DNA of 64,000 nucleotides from Silvanigrella aquatica (GCF_001907975.1 NZ_CP017834.1:1100278-1164277); one strand, 5' to 3'. Shown: positions 27,142-36,569, counted from the stretch's first letter. Program-made: numbers and translations. The notes: a model not told the origin generated them from the sequence alone.

Positions 27142-27525
27142 TTAAACACCTAACGTAAGTGGATCGACTTCAAAATTTTCAGGAGTAAATTTCTCGCGAA
27201 CAATCCTATATTGAAGTTCGTTTTCCAAATATTTAATGACACGAGGATCGGCATTGGCATGCTTCATTTTCGTAATTTGATTATATAAATCACGTATTTC
27301 TTGTTGCCTATCATCTTGATTATCTTGATTTGATAACGTTGTTAAGTAAGCTTCTTTTTGATTTGGCTCCAAGCCATTGCGAATTCCAAATTTGGCTGTT
27401 TCTTGAATGTTATCAAAATCAGAATCAAGTATAATTTTACCATTCTTATCATTTCGTTCGGCAATGCGAACGGGATCCCCATTTCGTGTCCATAGAATGT
27501 CATTTGGTGCAATTGTGAAGGCCAT
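27142..27525 (-). CDS. Hypothetical protein, paralog of the downstream gene
   Basis: 127 aa, soluble and charged, no recognised domain. It shares the core pattern PVRIAERNDKNGKIILDSD / PGVVAEKKEDGTIIIDTD with its neighbour, and a helix-rich second half around NGLEPNQKEAY. The N-terminal half might be a small beta domain (WTRNGDPVRIAER then GKIILDSD), and the C-terminal half looks like two helices. Upstream, 164 bases are free of genes and presumably hold the promoter. The function is unknown; a duplicated small soluble pair next to a TetR regulator is all the context provides. Confidence 0.75.
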   Translation of the reverse strand: MAFTIAPNDILWTRNGDPVRIAERNDKNGKIILDSDFDNIQETAKFGIRNGLEPNQKEAYLTTLSNQDNQDDRQQEIRDLYNQITKMKHANADPRVIKYLENELQYRIVREKFTPENFEVDPLTLGV

Positions 27526-27689
27526 AGTTTTTTTCCAATATAAAAATAGAAAATGATTTCTTTTTCATTTGTATCAGGAAATATCTATGCTCTGGGGGAA
27601 TTTTTGTTTAAGTGAACAGTGTTTTGACATTATTTAATAATTAACAATAATTAAGTACTAAATTTGTAAATCCAAAATATTAAGAATGC

Positions 27690-28670
27690 TTAAGGAACTC
27701 TTTGTGTGAGGATGCGAATATTTTCCTGCTGAAATTCATACAGTTCTTTTGTAAATGTAAAGAGTTTTTCATTTGATTTTTGAACACCGTCAGCTTGAAA
27801 GAGTTTTTTAAAGTCAGCGGCTTTTATTTGTGAGCAAAGCTCCATTCCTTTTGTCAAAGTTGCAGAAGTGCTATTTATGTTACTTTGATTTTCGATAAGT
27901 ACTTGTCCTGGCAAATTTTGAGAAAGACCTAGAACGATATAATTACTAAATTGTGTTCCTAATTGAATGGGAGTGGCATTAGGAAATTTTGTATCAATTT
28001 CATTTTCAGAAACAACACCAATGGTTGCTAAATTATCATCGATTGCTTGAAATACAGAAGAAAAGCTTCCTACAAAAATTGCAGCGCTAGGAAAAATATT
28101 TCGCTGCAAAAAATACATGCGAGGGACAAAAAATCCAATCACGCTTTCCGGATTTTCATAGGCTACTGTTGCTTTATTAAAATATTGTAACGTGGCTTCA
28201 TGATGAAAGGTAAATGCATTTAAGGCCAATCCTGATTTTTGAAAAAAGTTTTTCCAAACGGAAGTGTTCCCAATAATCACAGCGCGAGATGATGGGGATC
28301 CTTTTTGAGAGAAAATTAAAATACTTTTCAATGGAGTGCGCGTTGAAGCACCCACGTAGGCAATGGAAGAAATGACACCATATTGAGCGGTTCCTCTTGT
28401 TAGTGCAGATATGACCGCCTTTTCATCGGAAACAAAATTAAAATTAACTCTATATCCCGTTTTTTCTTCAATACAGCTTTGTAAATGAGAAGGGGCATCA
28501 TCGTTTTTAAAAAAGGGATTTGGTGAATTTATATAAAATTCAATGGGAAATGATTTTGACCCTAATTCTGGAGTCCCCATCCAAAGTTTAGTACAACCTG
28601 AAATAAGGAAACAAAATAAAAGAAGCTTGAATATTAAAATGAAATTCAAATATTTTGGAGCTTTGCTCAT
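27690..28670 (-). CDS. PhnD-like periplasmic binding lipoprotein
   Basis: 326 aa, with a lipobox LISGC (Cys at about residue 26) for outer- or inner-membrane anchoring. The body resembles phosphate/phosphonate-type binding proteins: LQSCIEEKTGYRVNFNFVSD, ISALTRGTAQYGVISSIAYV (the family ALxxGxxDxxxL region) and conserved SSRAVIIGN near the hinge. No permease or ATPase gene is adjacent, so it is an orphan or acts as a sensor-type binding protein. It starts 3 bases after the stop of the upstream binding protein gene, forming a two-gene unit. Confidence 0.75.
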   Translation of the reverse strand: MSKAPKYLNFILIFKLLLFCFLISGCTKLWMGTPELGSKSFPIEFYINSPNPFFKNDDAPSHLQSCIEEKTGYRVNFNFVSDEKAVISALTRGTAQYGVISSIAYVGASTRTPLKSILIFSQKGSPSSRAVIIGNTSVWKNFFQKSGLALNAFTFHHEATLQYFNKATVAYENPESVIGFFVPRMYFLQRNIFPSAAIFVGSFSSVFQAIDDNLATIGVVSENEIDTKFPNATPIQLGTQFSNYIVLGLSQNLPGQVLIENQSNINSTSATLTKGMELCSQIKAADFKKLFQADGVQKSNEKLFTFTKELYEFQQENIRILTQRVP

Positions 28671-28673
28671 GAA

Positions 28674-29561
28674 CTAAGTTCCTTTTTTTATCCACTCTAA
28701 ATTTATTTCTGGAATTTCATCGCTTTCAGTCATTTTATAAATTTCTCTATCCATGAATGCACGTATCAGTTTAATTTTAGGCTCCTTTGTTTTTTTTGAA
28801 AAAGCAAAAAAATAATCTTTCCAATACAAAACATTTTTATACTGGAAAATAGTTTCATCGGCACCTATTTTTTTTAGAATGACATTGACTCGTTCTCTAT
28901 CTGCTATAAAAAGATCGATTTTTTTTTCTTTTAGTTTTATAATATTGTCACGAAATGTGTAACTTTCAACGAGATGACTATTTAAAACCCGATTTTCAAA
29001 TGGGTAATAATCCCAAAATATCTTAGGATAAGTAAATCCCACAATAATTCCCACTCTGTAATGATGAGCTAAAGCATCTTCAAAAGACATGACTTGGGAC
29101 TCACCCACTTGTTTCGTTAAGCCATAAAAAGAATAATTTTTCGAACGGACAGGAAGTCTGGTAAAATTTACAAATTTATCAAATTTGCTATTTTTTTGAA
29201 TCCCAAGAGCCATATCGGCTTCCCCATTTATCATCATGGGGAGAAGCCGAGTCCAATGAACCAATTCAATTTCAACCGGAATTTTTAATTTATCAAATAT
29301 TTTCGTTACAATTTCTATGTCGGAACCTACTAAAACAGGTTTGGGTTCTTCACCGGGTTTGTATACGATTTTAGGAACAGGAGCTTTCGATTCTGATTTA
29401 GATTTAGGTGCGGGATTACTTCCTGGTATTTCTAAGAAGGAGTGAATGGGAGTTTCTTCAACAATAATTTTAAATTTTTTTTCGGCTGCAAAGGATATGC
29501 TTTGCGTACAGAGAAATAAAATAATAGTTAAGCAGAATGACTTGTTATGAGGAACTTTCAC
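28674..29561 (-). CDS. Family 3 extracellular solute-binding protein
   Basis: 295 aa, secreted (signal peptide ending SFAAE, about residue 25). SBP_bac_3 fold: IVEETPIHSFLEIPG, then GSDIEIVTKIFDKLKI and WTRLLPMMINGEADMALG. A 25-residue Lys/Pro-rich insert (residues 50-75) sits between the first strand and the second, unusual for this family. It is 3 bases upstream of the PhnD-like gene and divergent from yaiI. No permease is adjacent. Amino-acid-like ligands are typical for the family; the ligand here is not identified. Confidence 0.78.
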   Translation of the reverse strand: MKVPHNKSFCLTIILFLCTQSISFAAEKKFKIIVEETPIHSFLEIPGSNPAPKSKSESKAPVPKIVYKPGEEPKPVLVGSDIEIVTKIFDKLKIPVEIELVHWTRLLPMMINGEADMALGIQKNSKFDKFVNFTRLPVRSKNYSFYGLTKQVGESQVMSFEDALAHHYRVGIIVGFTYPKIFWDYYPFENRVLNSHLVESYTFRDNIIKLKEKKIDLFIADRERVNVILKKIGADETIFQYKNVLYWKDYFFAFSKKTKEPKIKLIRAFMDREIYKMTESDEIPEINLEWIKKGT

Positions 29562-29647
29562 AGGATTCTCCGCAGGGATGAATTCATCTAGAAAAGATGA
29601 ATATTTAAGTTATATTATATAATTATATCATGCTTAAAAGGACAATT

Positions 29648-30115
29648 ATGAAAATATGGATAGATGCTGACGCTTGCCCTGGAGCCATTAAAGAAATTGT
29701 ATTTAAAGCGGCTGAAAGGGTAAAGGTGCAAACACATTTGGTCGCAAATCAGCACATAAAAAGTCCACCTTCTGCCTATATTTCGTCCATAGTAGTTCCC
29801 AAAGGTTTTGATGCTGCCGATGCCTATATTGTGCAAAATATATCTGAAAATGACTTGGTAATAACTGCAGATATTCCTTTGGCTGACTTGGTTGTTAAAA
29901 AAGGAGCTATTGCCATAAATCCCCGTGGTGAATTGTATAACGAAGGAAATATAACGGAACGGTTATCGATGCGAAATTTCACCCAAGTCCTTCGTGAAGG
30001 AGGTCTCATTCAAGGGGGGCCTCCCCAGTTTGGTGCCGGGGACAAACAAAAATTTGCTTCAACCTTTGATAAATATCTCAATATTTTAATCAAAAAAGAC
30101 AAGCTTAAATTATGA
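29648..30115 (+). CDS. YaiI/YqxD family protein (DUF188)
   Basis: 155 aa, PIN-like fold family of unknown biochemical role. Start MKIWIDADACPGAIKEIV is the family signature with acidic residues in DADACP. Later motifs DLVITADIPLADLVVKKGA and INPRGELY are also diagnostic. I chose ATG 29648 because AAAGGA is 6 bases upstream; ATG 29630 adds six residues without similarity. It stands alone, divergent from the binding-protein gene. Confidence 0.9.
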   Translation: MKIWIDADACPGAIKEIVFKAAERVKVQTHLVANQHIKSPPSAYISSIVVPKGFDAADAYIVQNISENDLVITADIPLADLVVKKGAIAINPRGELYNEGNITERLSMRNFTQVLREGGLIQGGPPQFGAGDKQKFASTFDKYLNILIKKDKLKL

Positions 30116-30122
30116 TAATTGT

Positions 30123-31535
30123 TTAAAGAATATATTCTATTAATTTTCTCGTATGACTTCCAGCACGAAGCATAAGTTTATTTTCTATGGTAAGCATTTC
30201 AATCTTTTTATTTTCAGATTGTTGATTTAAAATAGTTAAAGAGTCGAAATTATCATTATATATATATTTGGGATCAAAAGTATATTCAGAGGGAAATGAT
30301 CTTCCGATAATTGCAGAAGTATCTTTATTTAGCAGCCAAAAAATATAACTTCCATAAGTGGGATTTTCTTCTTGTGAAGCTTCTTGTGTTATTATATTTC
30401 TCACATAATTTTCATCATATTTTGGATATTTATGGTCAAAACTTGAATTATTCAGTGCCAATATAATTGGCGATTGTATGAAATTATTTTTTATAGAATA
30501 AACAAGTTTATCGTAAATATACTTTTCTAAAATAAGATGTCTATTGGTAATAACATTAATAGAGTCATTTATTTTTGTATGACTTTTACAAAAAGCATCT
30601 TGAATTTTGTCTAAAATATTTAAAGAAATTAAGTCTGCGGTTGAATATCCAGGAATGGGGGAATTGTGAAAAGGTTGAGTTAAATCTTGAATATAATGTA
30701 AACTCCATCCTAAAAAGCGCAGTCCCCAATAAGGATGCCCTGTTTGAAAAGCAAAGCGTGACATTTCTGTAAATAATTTAATACGATATTCAGCATAAGT
30801 TTGTTTTAAATAGGGAGCTGTTTTATAAATCAGGGGTGATAAATGATAAAATCCCATATGAAAGGGAGCTTGACTGTTAAATGAAAATTGCGCATTACCA
30901 AAAGGTTGTTGGCCAAACGCATAATTTTCGTTAAAATCTTTTGGATTGTCTTTAAACAAATTAATATCCATTCCGTAGTCTGGCTCATCGGAAGCAGTTG
31001 CCACTACTTTTAAAGGATCAACAAAATCCTGTTCATTAATTTTGATAAAAATATATTCTCCCATATCGTTCATAATTGAGTGGAGCATGACCTCCTCTTT
31101 TTGCAAAATGGTATCGAAATTTTGAGGAAAATCTCCGGGCAAAATTTGTAAATAAAGAGGAAATTTTACTGAAGAATTAACACGAATGGCATTTAAAAAT
31201 TTTTCTACAATTTTCGGATCATTTGATGAACTCTTAAATTTTAAATTTTCTGGAGTTTTGGGGTATGTAAAGTCGAAATTTTCTGAGCGGTTTATTGCCC
31301 ACTGTTCAACAGAGGCAAGTACTTTTGGTAAATTTGTTGTACTTTGTCTTAAAAAATCTTCTAATTTTTCTGCACGGATATTTTTAAAACTGTCAAAATA
31401 ATGTGAATCTTGTAATGAGTAAGTTGTAATAATACTGTGATTTTTCCAGGCAAATGAATTTTTTTCTTGAAAAATGAGAATTGTGAGGAAAATAAAATAA
31501 CAAAAAAATTGATTTTTAATTTTAAAATAAAACAT
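30123..31535 (-). CDS. Secreted zinc phospholipase C / P1-nuclease-like protein
   Basis: 470 aa. The signal peptide ends before FAWKNHS, so the mature protein would start with Trp as in zinc-dependent phospholipase C and S1/P1 nucleases, where the N-terminal amine is a metal ligand. Further candidate ligands are in ASDEPDYG (Asp), FQTGHPYWGLRFLGWSLHY (two His) and IQDLTQPFHNSPIPG (Asp, His). Such enzymes have three zinc ions and cleave phospholipids or nucleic acids; substrate not determined. It lies 24 bases after a binding-protein gene on the same strand. Length exceeds typical PLC (about 250-370 aa). Confidence 0.7.
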   Translation of the reverse strand: MFYFKIKNQFFCYFIFLTILIFQEKNSFAWKNHSIITTYSLQDSHYFDSFKNIRAEKLEDFLRQSTTNLPKVLASVEQWAINRSENFDFTYPKTPENLKFKSSSNDPKIVEKFLNAIRVNSSVKFPLYLQILPGDFPQNFDTILQKEEVMLHSIMNDMGEYIFIKINEQDFVDPLKVVATASDEPDYGMDINLFKDNPKDFNENYAFGQQPFGNAQFSFNSQAPFHMGFYHLSPLIYKTAPYLKQTYAEYRIKLFTEMSRFAFQTGHPYWGLRFLGWSLHYIQDLTQPFHNSPIPGYSTADLISLNILDKIQDAFCKSHTKINDSINVITNRHLILEKYIYDKLVYSIKNNFIQSPIILALNNSSFDHKYPKYDENYVRNIITQEASQEENPTYGSYIFWLLNKDTSAIIGRSFPSEYTFDPKYIYNDNFDSLTILNQQSENKKIEMLTIENKLMLRAGSHTRKLIEYIL

Positions 31536-31559
31536 ATATCCCTTATTTTTTCTTAAATA

Positions 31560-32345
31560 TTAATTTAATGAACGTACTTTTTTAATGACTTCGTTCATTT
31601 TACTTATGTCAATTATTTTAACTTTTTTGGAACACATAAAATGTCTATATATTTCTTCTGTGCTTTCCGGAATGGTTTTATATGTTAAGATATCAGAAAA
31701 ATTAGGATTTGTTTGAATATAATATTGAAATTCATTTAAGGGCATTAATGTAAAATCACCTTCATTTTCTAGTAATTTCTTTAAAATATCTTCCTGAATT
31801 TGTGAAGTCATAACTATATTTTTATTTTTTTGATCATTTAAATTAAAAATAGAATATCCTCTATATTTTTGCAATATACCTGTTACCGATGTTCCATAAG
31901 TGTAGCCTACTTTTAAAATAGGGGTAATGTTGTTGTCGGAAAGAATTTCAATTAAATTATTCGCGCCTTTTAATTTTTCATTATTTTTTTTTGTTATAAT
32001 AACGAGTCTTTTATCTTTTAAATAGGGCAATGTAAACCGAGCATATTCTTCTCTCATTTTATTTTTATAAGTATAAGTCACACAACAAGGAATTTTATTA
32101 TCTTTGATATTTTGTAAAGATCTAATTATGGGAATTTGCTCATATTCATATTTTACTTTTGAATCTGTCAATATTTTATTGACTTTTTTGAATGCAATGC
32201 CATCGACTATTTTTTGTTTTGATGAATCTAATATAAAATAAGGAGGTCTTTCTTCATAGTATATTGTGATTTTATAACTTTGCGCAAAAGAATTTAACGA
32301 AAATAATAAAAATGAAAAAATATACAAATAAATTTTAAACATCAT
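31560..32345 (-). CDS. Family 3 solute-binding protein (TIGR02285-like)
   Basis: 261 aa, secreted (signal peptide ending NSFA). It has the YYEERPPYFI start and the ERFTLPYLKDKRLVI-like segment (ARFTLPYLKDKRLVI) seen in the family annotated as periplasmic amino-acid-binding. It has a CC pair in IPCCVTY, uncommon here, with another Cys in HFMCSKK. No transporter genes are nearby. It is the first gene of a two-gene unit with the phospholipase-like enzyme and shares fold, not close identity, with the protein at 28674-29561. Confidence 0.75.
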   Translation of the reverse strand: MMFKIYLYIFSFLLFSLNSFAQSYKITIYYEERPPYFILDSSKQKIVDGIAFKKVNKILTDSKVKYEYEQIPIIRSLQNIKDNKIPCCVTYTYKNKMREEYARFTLPYLKDKRLVIITKKNNEKLKGANNLIEILSDNNITPILKVGYTYGTSVTGILQKYRGYSIFNLNDQKNKNIVMTSQIQEDILKKLLENEGDFTLMPLNEFQYYIQTNPNFSDILTYKTIPESTEEIYRHFMCSKKVKIIDISKMNEVIKKVRSLN

Positions 32346-32604
32346 TCAATTCCTTACTTTGTTTTTACAAGGATAAGGAATGTGTTTTCAAGTTGTCAAG
32401 TTGCGATGAAAAGATTTTAAAGCCCTTCTTTTTTTATAACTATATAAATTATTTAGTAATTATAAAATTTTAAAACCACCTAAAGCTTAAGATTATTATA
32501 TATTTTAATTTCATAATTCATAAATTGCCTCTAGAATCAATTTATGATAATGCCGAATTGTCTTAGTTAATTTGAATTTTAGAACTCATGATTAGGAATA
32601 AAGA

Positions 32605-32760
32605 ATGCTGAATCCTGAATCGAATGCAAATCAATTCATTTTCGTAAAAATTAATCAGTTAAAATCGCTAAAAGACTCACAAAACTCAAATGAATCATTT
32701 TTAAAAGCATATAAATCTCATAAAAGGGTTGCGGAATGTCTTATAAGCAATAATTTATAA
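32605..32760 (+). CDS. Small hypothetical protein (51 aa)
   Basis: Frame of 51 codons starting at ATG 32605 with AGGA 7 bases upstream. It is Asn/Ser/Lys-rich and without membrane helix. It lies 42 bases before the next hypothetical gene on the same strand. No recognisable homology; support is only the ribosome site and spacing. Confidence 0.4.
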   Translation: MLNPESNANQFIFVKINQLKSLKDSQNSNESFLKAYKSHKRVAECLISNNL

Positions 32761-32802
32761 AGAGATTCCTATTTTTCCTTAATCATCGCTTCTGAATGTC
32801 TT

Positions 32803-33189
32803 TTGAAAGGTATTTTTAATTCGTTAAAAATTCATTTATTTGGGACAAACGAGAATAAAATGCAAACTTGGATTCTTGTTGAGTCAATTCATAAGCATAA
32901 AGAAGAATTTTTGCCTGCTAAAGAATTTAAGCATAATCTTAATAAGTTAACTTCTACAATAAAGGATCTATTTTATGAGTTTAATAAAGGTGATTATATA
33001 AACCATTATGCTCAATTTACTAATGCCATTGATGCGACAATTGATTTGCAAAATGAACGTTATTGTGATCCTGAGTATAGAAAAAAAATGAATTGGGAAA
33101 AGAAAAGTATTGATTTGTTAGAAGCGTTAAATAATTTAGAAAGCGCCGCTCTTAAGAATTTATTTGGAGTTCAAAATGACAGATATTGA
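32803..33189 (+). CDS. Hypothetical protein (128 aa)
   Basis: Soluble, helical, charged protein with no recognised domain. The start is uncertain: TTG 32803 has no ribosome site; ATG 32860 (MQTWILVESIHKHKEE, weak GAGAA upstream) would give 109 aa. Its end overlaps the next gene (ATG 33176) by 14 bases, so the two are probably translationally coupled. It contains NYHAQ-like NHYAQFTNAIDATIDLQNE, which may be a helix pair. Confidence 0.55.
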   Translation: MKGIFNSLKIHLFGTNENKMQTWILVESIHKHKEEFLPAKEFKHNLNKLTSTIKDLFYEFNKGDYINHYAQFTNAIDATIDLQNERYCDPEYRKKMNWEKKSIDLLEALNNLESAALKNLFGVQNDRY

Positions 33190-33700
33190 AAGTTGGAAAA
33201 AAAAAATTAAAATAACAGGCTGTTCTAAGGTAGAAATAATTCCAATTCATGCTGGTATTTTGGTTCAAACAATTTCGAGTCAATTGAATCTTGATGACCT
33301 TAAAAAACAAATTCTGAATATTTGTTTAGAAATTCATAAAGATCTTCCTCAGGGACAAAACGCTTTTCCCTTTAAGATTTTTTGTTATGAAAATGAAAAT
33401 GATGCTTATGTAGTTGAAGCATCTTTTAAAACTAAATTAAATGATATTAGTGATGGAATTTCCACTACGTATTTAATGCCTGAAGATGCTATTATCATAA
33501 TGCGAGAAATTGATGCTGAAGCAATACTTTATGAAGTATCTAAACCATTTAAATTTAATTTTAAAGAAGAAAACTCTCTTTTTCAATTTCATCCAAATAG
33601 AAAATATAAGTCATTATCTTTTAGTGGATTTAATTTTTTAATAGAAAATATGACTGTAAAACCCTCTGCTAAAAATCCGAGAGAAGTTACTTTAGAATAA
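33176..33700 (+). CDS. Hypothetical protein (174 aa)
   Basis: No signal peptide or membrane helix and no recognised family. The N-terminal 130 residues read as an alpha/beta unit (KIKITGCSKVEIIPIHAG, then VVEASFKTKLNDISDG). GGAG at 33166-33169 supports ATG 33176, inside the end of the preceding gene. It is last in a three-gene hypothetical cluster (32605-33700) between divergent and convergent neighbours. Confidence 0.6.
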   Translation: MTDIESWKKKIKITGCSKVEIIPIHAGILVQTISSQLNLDDLKKQILNICLEIHKDLPQGQNAFPFKIFCYENENDAYVVEASFKTKLNDISDGISTTYLMPEDAIIIMREIDAEAILYEVSKPFKFNFKEENSLFQFHPNRKYKSLSFSGFNFLIENMTVKPSAKNPREVTLE

Positions 33701-33721
33701 GTTGTTAAATTTTATAGTAAA

Positions 33722-33751
33722 AAAGCTTAAACATAAAAATGTTTAAGCTTT
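33722..33751 (-). terminator. Terminator of ettA
   Basis: Perfect 13-bp stem (33722-33734 with 33739-33751) with a 4-nt loop; on the minus strand it runs into six T. It also sits 21 bases after the plus-strand hypothetical gene, so may act in both directions. Confidence 0.8.
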
Positions 33752-33775
33752 AAAATGAGAGAAGCATTTAAAATA

Positions 33776-35446
33776 TTAATGAATTAATTTTTTAAATTTA
33801 ATTCTTTTTGGATTGACGGCATCGTCACCTAAGCGTCTCTTTTTATCAATCATATAGTCTTGGTAATTTCCTTCAAACCAAACCACATTACTGTTACCTT
33901 CGAAGGCAAGAATATGAGTGGCAATACGGTCTAGGAAATAGCGATCGTGAGAAATGACAACGGCACATCCAGGGAAGGAGATGAGAGCATCTTCGAGAGC
34001 GCGTAATGTGTCCACATCGAGGTCGTTTGTGGGTTCGTCAAGAAGAAGCAGGTTTCCGCCATTCATCACCATTTTTGCGAGGTTTAAGCGGTTACGTTCT
34101 CCTCCGGATAATTTGCCAACAGCTTTTTGCTGATCGGCACCACGAAATCCAAAACTCGAAATATAAGAACGTGCTGGAATTTCGCGATTGCCTACTTGAA
34201 TAAGATCTTTCCCTTGGCTTAATTCTTGGTAGACGGTTTTATCGCCATCGAGAGTGGCACGGTTTTGATCAACGTAACTGATTTTTACCGATTCGCCCAT
34301 TTTGAGTTCACCTTTATCAGGTTTTTCAAGGCCGGCAATCATTTTAAATAAGGTTGTTTTACCAGCACCGTTGGGACCGATAATGCCAACAATTCCTCCG
34401 GGAGGAAGCTTAAAATTTACATTTTCAAATAATACAGTGTCATCAAAAGCTTTTGATAAATTAACAGAGTCAACCACATTGTCGCCAAGTCGGGGTGCTG
34501 GTGGGAATACAATTTCGCGCATTCCGTCTTGTCTATCATTTTGATCTTTAAGAAGTTCATTATAAGCAGAAATACGCCATTTGCTTTTTGCTTGGCGTGC
34601 TTTAGGGGACATACTCATCCATTCGAGCTCGCGCTTTAATGTTTTTTGTCGAGCGGATTCTTGCTTTTCTTCTTCAGACATACGTTTGGTTTTTTGATCA
34701 AGCCAAGAAGAATAATTTCCTTGCCATGGGATGCCTTCGCCCTTATCAAGCTCCAAAACCCATTCCGTTACGTTATCGAGGAAGTAACGGTCGTGCGTAA
34801 TAGTAACAAGAGTGCCCGTGTATTCTTTAAGGTAACGTTCGAGCCATTGCACACTTTCCGCATCAAGGTGGTTTGTGGGCTCATCAAGAAGGAGTAAGTC
34901 AGGTTTTTCCATTAATAATTTGCACAGAGCCACTCTACGGAGTTCTCCTCCGGATAAATTTGTTACCTTAGCGTCGCCTGGAGGACAACGTAACGCATCC
35001 ATAGCAATTTCAATGGTACGATCAATTTCCCAAGCATTTTTTGCATCAATTTCATCTTGAAGAACAGCGGTTTGTTCAAGAATCTTATTCATTTCATCGT
35101 CGCTAAGAGGTTCGCCCAGTCTTTCGTTTAAGGCATCAAATTTACGAATGAGATCTTTCACGTCTTTAACCGCTTCTTCTACATTTTCAAAAACTGTTTT
35201 CGTGGGATCTAATTGGGGCTCTTGAGGAAGGTAGCCAATTTTTGTGCCTTTTTGTGGAAAAGCTTCACCACTAAAATCTTTGTCAATTCCCGCCATAATG
35301 CGGAGCAATGTCGATTTACCAGCTCCGTTTGAGCCGATGACGCCAATTTTTGCGCCATGAAAAAATGAGAGATAAATATCTTTTAATATGTCTTTGCCAG
35401 CAATATTTTTGCGCAGTTTTACCATATTGAAAATGTAATTAGCCAT
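33776..35446 (-). CDS. ettA: ABC-F protein EttA, energy-dependent translational throttle
   Basis: Tandem ABC ATPase without membrane domains, 556 aa, binding the ribosomal E site. Start ANYIFNMVKLRKNIAGK matches the EttA N terminus. Walker A GSNGAGKST and GPNGAGKTT, signatures LSGGELRRVAL and LSGGERNRLNL, and Walker B LLLLDEPTNHLDAES and LLLLDEPTNDLDVDT are seen. ATG 35446 overlaps the upstream glycosyltransferase stop as ATGGCTAA, a coupled junction; the ATG at 35479 is an artefact of that overlap. Last gene of nadB-GT-ettA on the minus strand. Confidence 0.95.
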   Translation of the reverse strand: MANYIFNMVKLRKNIAGKDILKDIYLSFFHGAKIGVIGSNGAGKSTLLRIMAGIDKDFSGEAFPQKGTKIGYLPQEPQLDPTKTVFENVEEAVKDVKDLIRKFDALNERLGEPLSDDEMNKILEQTAVLQDEIDAKNAWEIDRTIEIAMDALRCPPGDAKVTNLSGGELRRVALCKLLMEKPDLLLLDEPTNHLDAESVQWLERYLKEYTGTLVTITHDRYFLDNVTEWVLELDKGEGIPWQGNYSSWLDQKTKRMSEEEKQESARQKTLKRELEWMSMSPKARQAKSKWRISAYNELLKDQNDRQDGMREIVFPPAPRLGDNVVDSVNLSKAFDDTVLFENVNFKLPPGGIVGIIGPNGAGKTTLFKMIAGLEKPDKGELKMGESVKISYVDQNRATLDGDKTVYQELSQGKDLIQVGNREIPARSYISSFGFRGADQQKAVGKLSGGERNRLNLAKMVMNGGNLLLLDEPTNDLDVDTLRALEDALISFPGCAVVISHDRYFLDRIATHILAFEGNSNVVWFEGNYQDYMIDKKRRLGDDAVNPKRIKFKKLIH

Positions 35447-36527
35447 GTTCTGGTCGTCCTTTCCAGGTAATATTAACATTAATTATATAATTCCAAATTG
35501 CGGCAATAAAGTAACCAAAGGCATTGGCGATATAAACATCAACTCCAAAAGTTAAAAGCTTGAGCGCAATGGCTTGATTGATAAGAGCTCCACCTAAACA
35601 AATGGCATGAAATGTAATTATTCCTCGTAAAATATTCCATATACCAAGCAATCTTTTAGGTCTAAATGTCCAAAAATTATTTAGAAAAAAGTTGGTTAAA
35701 ATACTAATTTCAATAGAAATGGCAATCGAATAGGCTTCTGATAAATGAGTGAACATTCTGCATAAATAAATGACAAAAGTTGCTACAAAAAGACCTGAAA
35801 TACCAATGATTCCATATTTAATAAATTGAGTGGGAAAAACTTTCCCAATACTCAATTCATATAAAGCGATAATTAAATCAAAAACAACGCTGCTTGAAAT
35901 TTTACTTTCGCCATGAACACGCCCTTTAAATACGTATCCTACTTCTTCTATTTTGCAATGCTTAGCACGGGCTAAAAATTCGAGAAGAATTTTAAACCCA
36001 CGGGGATTGATTTGATTTTTATTACTCACATAAACATGTTTTTTTACAGCAAAAAATCCACTCATAGGGTCGCTTACGGACTGAGGTAAAGCAATTTTTG
36101 TGAGTAGTGTGGCAACCCCGGAAATAAATTTCCGGATGGGACTCCAATCGACAATACCTCCTCCTTTCACTTTTCTTGAACCTACAACAATGTCCGCACC
36201 ACTTTCCATTTCTCTGATAAAAGAAATAAGCGCCTGTTCATCATGTTGCAAGTCAGCATCCATGACAGCAAGAATTTCTCCCTCTGCAATTTCAAATCCT
36301 GCAAGAACTGCTGAGCTCAAACCTTTATCTGTCATGCGTCGAATGACTCTTAGCCATGGGTATCGAGCGCTCAAAGTGCGTGCCACTTCCCATGTTCGGT
36401 CAGGAGAATTGTCGTCCACAACTATGACTTCCTTCTCTACACCTTCTAAAACTTTTGCAATGCGTTCTATTAAAATAGGAATGTTTTGGCATTCATTGTA
36501 CGTAGGAATAACTAACGATAATTGCAT
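35439..36527 (-). CDS. Family 2 glycosyltransferase with GtrA-type membrane domain
   Basis: 362 aa. N-terminal GT-A domain (residues 1-235): SLVIPTYNECQNI, EVIVVDDNSPDRTWE, VMDADLQHD with the DxD metal motif. It resembles polyprenol-phosphate mannosyl/glucosyltransferases (DPM1 type). The C-terminal 125 residues are a GtrA-like four-helix membrane domain (FIKYGIIGISGLFVATFVIYL ... NFWTF). Such fusions make or flip polyprenol-linked sugars for surface glycans or protein glycosylation. It is coupled to ettA by an 8-bp overlap and lies 42 bases after nadB. Confidence 0.9.
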   Translation of the reverse strand: MQLSLVIPTYNECQNIPILIERIAKVLEGVEKEVIVVDDNSPDRTWEVARTLSARYPWLRVIRRMTDKGLSSAVLAGFEIAEGEILAVMDADLQHDEQALISFIREMESGADIVVGSRKVKGGGIVDWSPIRKFISGVATLLTKIALPQSVSDPMSGFFAVKKHVYVSNKNQINPRGFKILLEFLARAKHCKIEEVGYVFKGRVHGESKISSSVVFDLIIALYELSIGKVFPTQFIKYGIIGISGLFVATFVIYLCRMFTHLSEAYSIAISIEISILTNFFLNNFWTFRPKRLLGIWNILRGIITFHAICLGGALINQAIALKLLTFGVDVYIANAFGYFIAAIWNYIINVNITWKGRPEHG

Positions 36528-36569
36528 AAATACTCCAAAAAGTTAGGAATAATCTCTTTAGACTATTAA

